Shown here one piece after another: positions 17,301 through 29,800 of a DNA stretch of 43,986 nucleotides. Below the pieces are notes generated by a model that saw nothing but the letters and a program-made list of their open reading frames with translations, was not told the origin of the DNA and made no database searches. Origin of the DNA: a virus; IMG/VR virus record IMGVR_UViG_3300025818_000034, positions 1 through 43,986 of that record. The stretch is one strand, 5' to 3'. A program made the translations under genes and the position numbers. Numbering within the stretch: the first letter of the stretch is position 1; the number at the start of each line of letters is the position of its first letter.

Positions 17301-17825
17301 TCGGATCAATTAGTATTTCATCCTGTAAAATATAAAGTGTTGTTTGGCAATCAAGCAGAAGAAAGATTTCAAGCCACATTTAAAGTAGTTAAAAATAATG
17401 CTACCAACGTAACGAATTCAGTAATCAAAACGAGAGTAATTCAGGCAATCAATGAGTTTTTTGCTCTAAATAATTTTGAGTTTGGAGATACGTTTTACTT
17501 TACTGAACTAGCGGCTTACGTACACAAACAACTAGCACCAGATCTATTAACAGTGGTTATAGTACCCAACCAAGAAGGTCAAGTGTTTGGATCACTATTC
17601 CAAATCAGCAGTGCTCCTGATGAAATTTTTGTCAGCGGAGCCACAGTTGACAACGTGGAAATTATTGATGCGGTTGGAGCAAACCAATTGTTAGCCAAAG
17701 GCACAGTGGTATCAAATACTACAGGATTGACAACAAACATCAGATCAACATCCGCAGTATCGTCTGTTACCACTTCTAGCACTGGTTCAAGATCCAGCAC
17801 AGGTAGTAGTGGAACAGGATACTAA
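14340..17825 (+). CDS. 6: Baseplate wedge subunit gp6
   Basis: The 1161-residue protein is much longer than T4 gp6 (660). The N-terminus has DFETLRRTMVAYLRENYPDDFND, then YVALIDLIAYVAQSLSFRVD and ARENFLETAERRDSILRLAR, which is the defining region of the gp6/J-type wedge family. A middle motif YYAQNRMITAEDYNVMP near residue 425 and a C-terminal INEFFALNNFEFGDTFYFTE complete it. The expansion lies between these blocks, including a polar 16000-16500 section. The C-terminus ends in a Ser/Thr/Gly-rich tail. gp6 forms the inner ring of the baseplate and contacts gp25 and gp53. A late-like box precedes it. Confidence 0.9.
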   Translation: MATTDRQNRLLVAEDWRKIYTAFQQADFKSYDFETLRRTMVAYLRENYPDDFNDYIESSEYVALIDLIAYVAQSLSFRVDLNARENFLETAERRDSILRLARLINYNVKRNKPATGLLKIVSLSTTQSVVDSSGANLANTTIIWNDGTNSNYREQMINILNAANVEGQKYGRPLQSDSIGGINTDVYVLNSSNANAPMFSFSKNISGVSRDFEIVPSSITNSESIFEAPPLPGGAMSYVYRNDGAGDSSPNTGFFVMFKQGVLGSMDFEIGQPTTNYSKYINVANINNDDVWLYELDDFGQLEKLWTRIPSLSGNNTIYNSLSANIRDIYNVITRNGDAVDLVFGDGNFSNIPSGAFRLYYRTSDNARYSIQPADMQNIQFGIPYIDANGGRQILTVAASLQQSIYNATPTESNTSIKTKAPQVYYAQNRMITAEDYNVMPLSVSQEIIKVRSVNRAASGISRAKEIIDPSGAYSNVSVFADDGILYREESTPQFTFTFANRNEIADVIGRMVEGRLKEAYARQFFYLKYGSKDLEPLTANWNSTTTGTNTNTGYFESAGPLTLGDYATNNLKYAKVGSLIKFISPDSRHFLNGKLVTAGTTGAQDRAWTKISGVVLDGANSGVGNLESGLGPVTLNDTIPDNAVASAVFPPFTTVFDTALKNDVIERIEAYEEFGLRYDEEDSVWKVITATNIDDTNIFSLNNTGNTTQANLDASWWFKFTNDGSVYTVTYRALDYVFESVGKNKFYFDKADRTYDYISGSTVKDVIRILKCNTITSTGLGLNYTIDWQIVDTVEENDGYQDNRKVKVGFYDGDDDGVVDNPDIFDIFVEPDTNVTAKFVFFEKYIGYNNIERWRPYSASNFVVTENESDIVLPGNYTDGQLFYFYGESENIIKKFDADNVVLNTTTDYKAHRGRSDIEFLYRHTASQSTRIDPAQTNIMDIYLLERSYDQRFRLWLQEGGEQPIPSTSDQLRISYAGVLEPIKALSDQLVFHPVKYKVLFGNQAEERFQATFKVVKNNATNVTNSVIKTRVIQAINEFFALNNFEFGDTFYFTELAAYVHKQLAPDLLTVVIVPNQEGQVFGSLFQISSAPDEIFVSGATVDNVEIIDAVGANQLLAKGTVVSNTTGLTTNIRSTSAVSSVTTSSTGSRSSTGSSGTGY

Positions 17826-17827
17826 TC

Positions 17828-20800
17828 ATGGCGGATACTATAATAGATAGTCAAAGTAACGAAGTAGAAGTAACACAAAACGGAGTTACTCTTAGAAGAA
17901 CTATTGCTCATCTTCCTGCATTCTATAGAACAGACGTTAACGAAAGATTTTTAAACAGTACATTAGATCAACTCATCCAGCCAGGAAAACTGGATCGATT
18001 AGACGGATTTGTGGGAAGAAAAGATGCATATACCAATGTGTCCACAGACAAATACATTGAGTCTGGATTAAAAGACCGAGATGATTATCAATTAGAACCC
18101 ACAGTAACTTATATACAAAAAGATTCTTCATCGATTAATCCTGAAGATCAAGTTAAGTTCACAGCAACCTATGACGATTACATTAATCAAATCAAATATT
18201 TTGGCGGTAATGTTGACAATCACGACAGACTAAACAAAGAAAAAATTTATTCTTGGAACCCTTCGATTGATTTTGACAAATTAATTAACTATCGAGAGTA
18301 CTACTGGCTACCAGAAGGACCAAATCCAATATTGATCACTAACAGTGGTCCTAACACAGTGACTGAAATTCAGGTAACACATCGAGCTCAAGAAGCATAT
18401 TTGTTCAGCACATATCCTAAGATCGATAATCCAACAATAACTTTGTATAGAGGTAACACATATAAGTTTCTTGTTAACACATCAGGACATCCTTTCAGTA
18501 TAATGACAGAACCTTTCAAAACAGGAGTGTCGGCTGATGACAGTACCTCAATTTTATATTCTACAGGAGTATCAGGTAACGGTGTTGAACAGGGGGTGTT
18601 AACATTCACAGTGCCTACAGGAGCACCGGATGTGTTGTACTATCAGTGTGGATCTCACGCCGAAATGAATGGTGCGTTTACAATTAAAACTATCACAGAC
18701 ACAAACGAAATTGATGTGTTACACGAAATTGTAGGTACAAAAAATTACACATTGCCTTCAGGAACAAAATTGTCCAATGGAATGAAACTGCGTTTTGACA
18801 GCAATGTAACCAATACAGATTACGCCACTAAAGAATTTTATGTAGAAGGTGTAGGTAGTTCAATCACACTAACAGACACTGCTAATTTAATTGTGTCAGG
18901 GGCTTATGCTCAACAACTTACAGAACCCTATGATGGTGTACCTTATGCAGACAGACCCTATTCTGTATCTTTTTATAGACCAGTTGAAAAAGATTATATC
19001 ACAATTAAAAGAGACAGCATTGACGGTAATGCTTGGTCTGCTTATAACAGATGGTTTCACAGAGCAACAATTGAAGCCACAGCAGAAGAGATTGGCTATA
19101 CACCTAACCTATTAGAAGAAGATAGAGCCAAAAGACCAATCATAGAATTTGATTCTGGTTTAAGTTTATATAATCATGGTATAGCGGCCAAACGACCAAT
19201 CACACTAGTAGATAATGTAACTACAGACATATTTTCTAAAATGGTTAATCAAACAGGATACATTGTGGATGGTGTGCCATTAAAAGATGGTATGAGATTA
19301 CTAGTGTTAGCAGATACAGATCCATTAGTAAACAATAGAATTTATCTAGTAAATTTTGTTAGTGTTGCTGGACGAGAAGTAACCACATTAAAATTAACAG
19401 CAGATTTTGATGCTCGACCACAAGACGGTGATAGTGTTAGTGTAGAAATGGGCCTTAAGTACCAAGGTAAAACGTGGTACTATAACCAAGATCAAAATAC
19501 ATGGATAATGGGACAAAGTAAGACAAAGTTAAATCAAGCACCATTGTTTAGAATGTTTGATGAACATCATAATGCTTTTGATGATCAAGCTGTTTATGAA
19601 AATTCTACATTTACAGGATCTAAGTTATTTGAATATAAAATTAGCGATACTGCACCTGTAGATCCTGTATTAGGTTTACAAATCAAATATAACACTATTA
19701 AAAATGTTGGTGATATGGTTTTCACCAGCGACTATTCTACAGATTCTTTTGAGTATCAATTAGCAGGAGAAATAAAAACAAGAAAATTTAATACTGGACA
19801 TTATCATCAAGTGTTAGCCAGAGAAGAACACATCAGTCGAGTGGGTTGGTTACAACGAGCAGAAGAAAGTAAACAGAGAGTTGTAAGAATATTCACAGTA
19901 ACTGATGCCACTGATAGAGCATTCCCTATAGATGCTTTTTTAAACAGTAAATCACTTACTGATTTATCTGTTGTAGTAGAAGTAAATCATGTGGTTCAAA
20001 ACATAGAAGATGATTATGATTTAGTAGATGGACTTAGCAATAAGTTTGTTCAGTTTACTCACGACTTAGCACTAGGAGATTTAGTAAAAATTACGTCTTC
20101 GAGTTCTGCTCCTAAAGTTAAAGATCAAGGATTATATGAAGTACCTGAAAATTTATCAGTAAACCCGTTCAATGCTCAATTGGGAGATTTTACTTATGGA
20201 CAAATATTAAACCATTTAAATGACATTAACGAAAAGAATACAGAAATTATTGGGGTTACACCAGGCAGTAGTAATTTAAGAGATTTAGGAGATATAAGAA
20301 CCAAAGGCGGAACCATTATTAAACACGGAGCACCATTGCCTCAGGCTATGTTCTTATTGATCGATCCTAATGCTAACGCAATTAGATCATTAGAATATTC
20401 TGCTACAGAATATCAGAGATTTAAAGAAGGATTTTTAACTCAAACTACAGGCAAAACGCACGAAGGCTCTGTTACTGATAGAGTAGACGAAATTATTAAA
20501 TCTATGACAACAAGTAAAGATAAGAGTTTTCCATTCTACTATGATGATATGATTGGATACGGTGAATCGGTGCAAACAAGAACATTTACAGTACAATCAG
20601 ATGAACAAGTAGAATATGCAATTGAATCATATTTTAATCCAACACAATTAAGTAACAGAGCAGTATACGTTTATCTTAATGGCGAACAATTAATATTAGG
20701 CTCTGATTATACATTTAATATAGATTCGGATGGATTAACAATTAGTACACCTTTGACAGAAGGAGACATAGTCACAATTAAAGACTATGCTAATACCGAA

Positions 20801-23800
20801 GGAAGTTTTATTCCTTCAACTCCTACGAAATTAGGACTATATCCAAAATTTAAACCAGAACTAGTAGTTGATAACACATATAGAACTCCAACTAATATTA
20901 TTATAGGTCATGACGGTAGCAAAACTGTTGCATTTGGAGATTATCGTGATGATTTATTATTAGAATTAGAAAAAAGAATTTATAACAATTGTAAAACAAC
21001 ATATGATCCTAACTTATTAGCAATAACAGATGTTGTTCCAGGAGCCTTTAGACAAACAGAATATAAAACAAAAGAAATTAACAATATAACGAGTTTAGAT
21101 TTTTATAGTTGGGCTGGTACTAATGGTGTAGACTATCAAAAGAACGATTCGTATGATGAGCTTGATTCTTTTACATTTAATTATAGTAAAAATCGTAGTA
21201 TTCTTTCAGGAGAGCAATTACCAGGTAACTGGAGAGGTATATATAAATTTTTCTATGATACTGATAGACCACATACTCATCCATGGGAAATGTTGGGCTA
21301 TTCAGAAAAACCTACGTGGTGGGAAACTAATTATGGACCAGCACCATACACGGCAGGTAATGATCTATTGTGGAATCATTTAGAAATAGGCTATGACGTT
21401 AGTCTTAAAACTTCAGTAGAGAAATATAAAAGAACAGGATTAAGCAATTATCTACCTGTGGATGACAGCGGTAATTTACGAGCACCGATTCATATTGGAT
21501 TAATTGATCAGTACCAAACTTTTGGCACACAAAATAAATGGAGTTTTGGAGATCATGGACCAGCAGAAACTGCTTGGAGAAGAAGCAGTCATTATCCTTT
21601 TGCTGTAATGAAGATGTTGGCCTTGACTAAACCTGCCAAATTCTTTTCATACTTCTTAGATAACAGTAGAATTGGAACTAACCTAGCAGGCAACATTATT
21701 AATACAGACACAAAACTAGCACCCACTCTTGCAGATGCTACTTTCTATCTAGATACTTCTGGATTGACTACAGGATACAACAGAACTGCTGGATATCAGC
21801 CATTCATTGTAAACTATCTAATTAAAAATGGATTAGACCCTGCTGTATATTTTTACGATAAGTTAAAAGGATTAACAGTTCAACTAGCCTACAAGTTAGG
21901 TGGTTTCACTGATAAAGACAATTTAAAAGTTTTAACAGACAGTATCAGTCCAAGTTCAACAGCAGGATCACAATTTATTCCTGAAGAAAACTACAAGATT
22001 GTATTTAGATCCAGTAATCCTGTGGAAACATTTGAATACTCTGGAGTGTTGGTTGAATTAAATTCAGCAGTATCGCGTGACGGTAGTACACTAGAAGGTG
22101 GATATAAAATAATTGGATATAATATTTACAAACCATATTTTAAAGTTCGTACACCAGTTAAAAATAATAATTTATACAATATTCAAGTAGGCAACTCTCG
22201 AGCAGTAATTTATAAAGACTGGAGCGAACGAGAAACTGTAATTCCGTATGGTACGGTGTTTAAGAATATTCAAAGTGTTGTAGATTTTCTAATAGGATAT
22301 GGTAAACATTTAGAGACTCAAGGGTTTGTCTTTGATAAATTTTCAAAAGAATTAAAAGAAATTAATAATTGGGAAACTTCTGCTAAAGAATTTCTATACT
22401 GGACACGACAAGGATGGGCGGCAGGGTCTGCTATTACTTTGTCACCAGCATCTGATGGATTTGTAATACAGACAACAGAATCTATTATTAGTAAATTTAA
22501 TGATATGTTTGGACAGTATTCGATATTGAATGCTAATGGAAAACCGTTAGAAGCCAAGTATCTTTCAACCAAGCGTATTGGCAATAAATTTTCTATTGAT
22601 GTAAAAAATACAGAAGAAGGCATTTATAATATATCAATGAATGCTGTACAGAAAGAACACATTATATTATTTGACAATATCACAGTGTTCTCAGATATTA
22701 TCTATCAGCTGGTCACAGGATTCCGTCAGAAGAGATTGAAACTGATAGGGTGGAAAACAGGCGATTGGAATGGAGATTACTATTCTCCAGGATTTATATT
22801 TGATGAAGCCAAAGTGAATAGATGGACTGCTAACACAGACTACCATATTGGCGATACGGTAGAATACGGTAATTATTTTTATGTGTCCAACTCTAATCAT
22901 AATTCAGGTAATAAATTCGACCATGGGACATGGACAAGAAAATTAAACAAACCAGCGGCTCAACTTATTCCAAACTTTGATTATAAAATTTCACAATTTA
23001 ATGATTTTTATAATTTAGAAACTAATAATTTTGATGAAACCCAACAGCAATTGGCACAGCATTTAATTGGATATCAATCGAGACCTTATTTAGAAAATCT
23101 ATTTCAAAATGATATTTCACAATACAAATTTTATCAAGGATTTATTAAAGAAAAAGGCACACTTAATGCCATTCAAAAATTAGTTAAAGCTAAGTTTTAT
23201 GGGGAGAACATCAATTTAAATGTATATCCTGAGTGGATGTTTAAAGTAGGAGAATTTGGCAGTTTAGACCAAGATAAGGTTGTACAATTCCTCATGGAAG
23301 ATGACAAGTTTACCAACACAGTTCAAAGTATTGAATTATTAAATGATGAAAACTCTAGTAAAATCTACAGTAGATCTGCCGCAGTGTATCAAGACGAGAT
23401 GCACTCCACACCTTTAGAATATGTAGCATCTGAAACATTTAAAAAATATGATTATACACGAGAAGGATATGATAGAGATGTTGTTCAAACATACAAAACA
23501 GCAGGCTATCCTAGATTGTTTGATGTTCAACACACAGCACTTAACGAGCGTGATTTATTAAACTTAGATATTAATAGAATTAGAAATAGTGATTTGATTT
23601 GGATTGCTAAAAAATCTAATAATGATTGGGACGTACAACGTATTACATATAAAGGTATTTCTTTAGTATCGGTTGAGCATCAAACAAATGATAATCTGTC
23701 GGTTCTTCAATTTAACAACAACCATGGATTAGAAAAAAATCAATATATTGCTATTGGCCACAGCCAAATACCAACGTTGAATAGAGTATATCAAGTACGA

Positions 23801-26800
23801 GAAATTTTATCTCAAAATTCTATTTTAGTAGATTCTCTTTTACGAGAAGCAGTGTCTTTGAATAACATCAATGCAGACGAATCTACAGTTTCAGTATACG
23901 GATTATTATATTCGTTCATTAGTATGAGAATGTCGGCACTAAATGATAGTACATCGATATTACCTTATAATGAATATCGTTTGGAAGATACAGTGAATCA
24001 AATTCCTGGTGATAAACTTTTTGTAGATAATCCCGGAGCAAAATGGAAAATATATGAAAAAACTAATCCATATGTTTACAAAAGATTAGCATCTATTGAT
24101 CCAGAGTATAATCAAGAGTTTGGGTATCAAGCAATATCTACAGCTGACGGTAAGTTTTTAATTGTATCTGCACCAGGAGACAGAGGAGACACCAGCACCG
24201 GAATCAGTCCATATTCACAAGGTGTTGTTTATATCTTTACAAGAGACGAAACCACTGCTGGTACTCTATTCCAGTCTGTTAGATCGTTTACAATGACAGA
24301 TAGTGATACAGGTACAGGAAGATTGGGAGAAAGTTTATCACTCAGCACTGATGAAAACTTTATAACCGCAGGTGCTCCTTATGCTAATATATTGTCTTCG
24401 GATGGTAGTACACGAATCAGTAATTCTGGAATAGTTCATATGTATGCTTGGTCTAACACGATAAGATCTTACGAAGAGTTTACAAAATTTACTGCACCAG
24501 AGAGTGATATGACATCGGGGTTAAATTATGGTTGGGCTCACGTGGTAGCAGAACCAACAGAAAATAGTAATAGAGCAACAAGACAGAAATATCTATTAGT
24601 ATCTGCACCTGGTTATAATACTGATACAGGAGTGGTATATCTCTATACATACACACCGGTTGGAGATAGTACAGTATCGGCATGGACACAGGACAACACA
24701 ATAACCAGTAGTGAATCTGGAATATACAAACGTTTCGGTCATAGGATGTCAATTAATGATAATGGTGATATTCTTGCAATATCATCGATTAGTTCGAGTG
24801 ATTCAGGTATGGTTGAAATTTTTGTTAGAAGTGATACAGTTAGCGGAGATAGCACACTGCCAGGTTTCACTCACGTACAAACATTAAGGGGTGTAAATTT
24901 TGAAGATAGCACTGCAAATACTAGATTTGGTGAGAGTATTTCAATGACTAAAGACGGAAAAACTCTTGTAATTGGTGCGCCTGGAATAGATAATAGTTTA
25001 CAAGCAGATGCAGGAGCAATCCACATTTATAAATGGGACGCAAATAATGATTCTACTCAATCTTATACTCTAGACCAAACTATTTTATCACCAGATACAG
25101 CAATCAATATGCAGTTTGGATCTACAGTACATATTAATAACAATGCCACAAGAATTGTAATTGGCGCACAAGGTTATGCTAATACTAGAGATATGTTGTT
25201 TGACAATGGTATGACAACGTTTGATTTACAAGATACACAGATTGTAGATTTGAATACAGGATCGGGCGGAGTATTTACAGCAACCAAATATAATGACGAT
25301 TTTTTATTAGATGGAAAATTGGTTACAACTAATGTGTCAGGTGGGGACAAATTCGGCAATTCAGTATTTGTTATTAATGATACAGTATTTGTGGGTGCTC
25401 CAAACGATGATACAATAACTTCTGACATTTCTACAAGAGAAAATGACGGAATGGTTGGTGTGTTTGATTTAAAAAAATCAGGTCAATATTCTTGGAAAGT
25501 ATTAGAAGAAGAACCAGAATTGGTAGATAACAGATTGATTGAAAGTGCTTTTATATTTGATAAAGCAGAACAAAAAATTAAAGGCTATTTAGACTACTAC
25601 GATCCAATTAAAGGTAGAATATTAGGTCTTGCCGACAGAGAAATTAACTACAAAACAGAATGGGATCCTGCTGTATATGATGTAGGAACAAGTGGAAGTA
25701 CTGTACAAAATACAATGTCTTGGGCAGAAAATCACGTGGGAGAAGTATGGTGGGATTTATCTAAATGTCGTTGGTTATGGTACGAACAAGGAGATCAAGA
25801 ATATAAAACTAAACACTGGGGAAAACTATTTCCAGGTAGTGTCATAGATATATATGAGTGGGTTGAAAGTAAACTAACACCTGCTCAATGGGCTAATAGT
25901 GCAGATACTGCTCCAGGATTAGCAAGAAGAATATCTGGACAACCATTGTATTCAGATAATTCAACATATTCTGTAAGACAAAAATATGATTCAAAGTTAG
26001 ATGGATTTATTAATTACTATTATTACTGGGTTAAAAACTCTGTGTTCTTACCTAATCCTGCAATATCTGTAGTTACAAGAAAAAATACTACTGCATATGT
26101 TTCAAACATTATTGCTAATCCTTTAGCTAGTGGTATACGATATTTCACAGTATCGGATGTCAACAAATTAATTACATTTAATACTAAATTTGATCTAATT
26201 AATAGTAATACGGTATTGAGTGTAACATACAAAGACAACAATAGTGAGGATATGGGAGATTCTCATTATGTCTGGAAATTAATTAAAGAGGGCGATCGAG
26301 AGGATAGACCTGGAGAACAGATTGAGAAAAAATGGTGGGATAGTTTATCTGGACAAGATCAAGACGGTAACGAAGTACCTGATATTAATGTTCCTTTAGC
26401 ACAAAGATACGGAAATAAAATAAGACCAAGACAGAGCTGGTATACAGATAGATTTAGTGCCTTAAAAGAAATAATTGATTATTCAAATTCTGTGTTAATC
26501 AAATATCAGTTAGCTAATAATATTCGATATAGTAATTTAAATGCCGCTGAAGCCGAACCTAATTTTATTTCTGGAGAATGGGACGAAGCAGTAGACACAT
26601 ATGCTGATTTAACTTATATAAACACTCAAGATATCAGCGGTACTCTTAATGTATTAGTTCATAACGACGAACAATTTAATCAAGGTTATTGGTCAATATA
26701 TCACTGGGATGGTCGTGAATGGATCAGAGTTAGAGTACAAACTTACAAAACTAGTGCATATTATGAGCAAGTGGACTGGTACGCTCCGTCATATAACGAA

Positions 26801-29800
26801 AATAAAATTATTGAAAAACAAATTCAATATCAATATCAATTAGAATTAACAGAGGTATCACTGGGTGATTATGTTAAAGTATTGACAGCAGACACAGGTG
26901 GTTGGAAAATATTTGAAAAAACCAAAGACGAATTTGTTAACGTGGCCACACAAAATGGCACAATTCAATTGAAAAAATCTCTTTATAATTATAATTTAGA
27001 AAATACTGGTTATGCTGGAACAAATCCATATGATGCTACATTCTTTGATAGAGAACCTCAACTAGAGTTAAGAAATATAATGAAAGCTCTGAGAGATGAT
27101 TTATTTGTGGGAGAATTGTCGGTAGAATATAATAATATTTTCTTTATAGGTGTTAGAAAAGTATTAGAACAACAGCAGTATGTAGATTGGTTAGTACGGA
27201 CATCTTTTATAAATGTATCTAATATACTACGAGAACTAGATCAAAGAAAGAATTACAGAGTTAATACTGAAAACTACGTGGAAGAATATATCAACGAAGT
27301 TAAACCGTTCCACTCAAAAATTAGAGAATACAAGTTAGGATATACAGGTACAGAAACACAAGACGGTATCTACACAGACTTTGACTTACCTGCATTCTAT
27401 GATGGAAACACGATTAGAAATATAAATTTATCCACAGACATTCTTACTTTAAACACATATCCATATCGTTTCTGGAGAGACAATTACAAAAAATATGTGA
27501 CTGAAATAGATGTGGTTCATGGAGGTAGTGGTTATATTACTGCTCCAACAGTGACACTGGTAGGTGGAACAACAAAAACAGTAGGACCATTCACAGTGCT
27601 AGGTACTAGTACGTCTGGTAGTACCAGCGGATCATATGGTTACTTCTATCCATTGTACACAGCACAGATTGATGCCAACGTGGCAGATGGACAAGCGGGT
27701 GGTTCGAGCACCAGTGATAAGTTTACATTCTCAGAATTCCCTGGTACAGATTTTTATATGCCAACCACAGGACAGAATACAGGCAAAGTGGATAGGCCGT
27801 CTGCTTATGATGTTTACACAGCATCTGATGTGGATCAAGCCACTGCCAAAGCCACTATTAGAGAGGGTGCTGTGGTTAGAATCACACTGTTAACTAACGG
27901 ATCAAATTACACAGCCACCCCTCGAGTGGTGATTACAGGTGGAGGAGCCAACGGAGTAACACCGTCTGACACTGCTAGAGCCTATGCTGTGCTTAGAAAT
28001 GATCTTGTGAGAGATTTAAGTACAACAATCAAATTTGATAGAGTTCAATCCACAGCCACAGTGTTGACTTGGACAGCCAATACTGCGTATGCTTACAATG
28101 ATCTAATACGATATGAAAATTCTTTTTACAAAGTCACAACAGGCTACACTAGTACTGATAAGTTTGATGAAGGATTGTCAAATCTTGTTAAATTGAGAGG
28201 TGATGAACCATATATTACAGCCGCAGAGAGAACTCTAGGATTCTACACGCCTACCGCAGGTATGCCAGGCAACGAATTGTCTCAGGTAATGACAGGCGTG
28301 GACTATGGTGGAGTGATGGTTACAGGTCTAGCATTTGACAACAGTCAAGGTTGGGACGCTTCTCCTTGGTATGATTTACCTTGGGATGGTTACGGATTAA
28401 GCAGAGTCAAAGTGTTTTATGGTGACGGAACAACCACACAGTTTACTTTTGATGTGGCTCCAACATATCTAGATGTATACACAATATATTTTACAGATAT
28501 CAGTGATTCTTCTGGATTGTATCCAGCCGCGGTGGCCAATGTTAATAGAAAAAGACAAGTGTCGCAAGTGATACGAGGAGATGGATCCACTAAAACATTT
28601 ACAATTGTGGGAGATAATGGTTCTCCAGCGTCCGCGGACACATACATTGAATTAATACCTTTTGAAGAAGACGGTGTAGCAACTCCTACAGATGACAAAA
28701 CATTGGACAGTTTAGTCAGTGGTGGTTTATTTAAATCAGCATTGGGAATATCTCCAAGTGACATTATTGTTGAAGGTGATGCGTTCTTAACACCAGAAAC
28801 GTCGTACTCACCAGAAGAAAATCTTCCAGGATCAATATTTGACACATTAGATATTAAAGTTTATCAAGCACCAGAATCTGGATTACCAAATATATTAGTT
28901 AAAAGTTATTTAGGAGACGGAGCAACTGATACTTTTAGTACAGGTAGACGTCCAGGATCATTAGCATCGGTGATAGTTTCAGTAGACGGAGTAGCACAGA
29001 GATTAAACACAGATTATACAGTAGATATAGCAAACAATACAATTACATTTGCATCATCGCCAGCATCTAATTCTAAAGTATCTATTAAAACATTTGCTGT
29101 TTCGGGTACAAATTATATGATTTATCAAGAAATTGTTGGTGATGGGTCTACAAGTACATTTTTTACTCCGGCTAGAGAAACATACCAATTTGATAGTTCT
29201 TTAGCACAATTATATGTACTAATTGACGGAATACCTACAACAAATTACACCTATGTTGTACTTGATAAACAAATTGTTATTACTTTCCATAATGGGGATG
29301 GTAGCACTGCAAGTCCTCCGTCTGCAGGATCATTAATACAAATAAGTTCATACAATCAGTCAATTGGTAGTGGTAGAGCATATACAGAAATACGTTCTGA
29401 AGAAATTACATACGACAGTACTAATGACGTTTATACTTTAACATATCCAGCTGGAGCAATTGGTCCTTACTCAAGTTCTACAATTTTAGAACATCAAGGA
29501 AAAATATTACGAGGACCAGACAACACTTATTATAATGGTGATGGGTCAACAACATTGTTCTCATTCTCAGGATATGCTGGCTCCACAGAAGGAGATAGTA
29601 CATCAAGTGGATATAGAGATACGATATCAAACGAGACAAAAAATATTATCAATGCTCCAACAACAGTAGATTCATTTCTAAAAACAACATATCACAGTGC
29701 TTGGTATCTAGGAGTAACATTAGAAGAAGTAAGTGGAGAGTTAGCTACAGCCAAATATTCTTTAGTACACAATGATATAGATGCGTTTGTTTCTACAACA

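Noticed and set aside
28417-28845. 142-codon minus-strand frame inside the giant gene
   Set aside because: Shadow of the giant protein, which keeps its recognisable GDGST modules in the sense frame.
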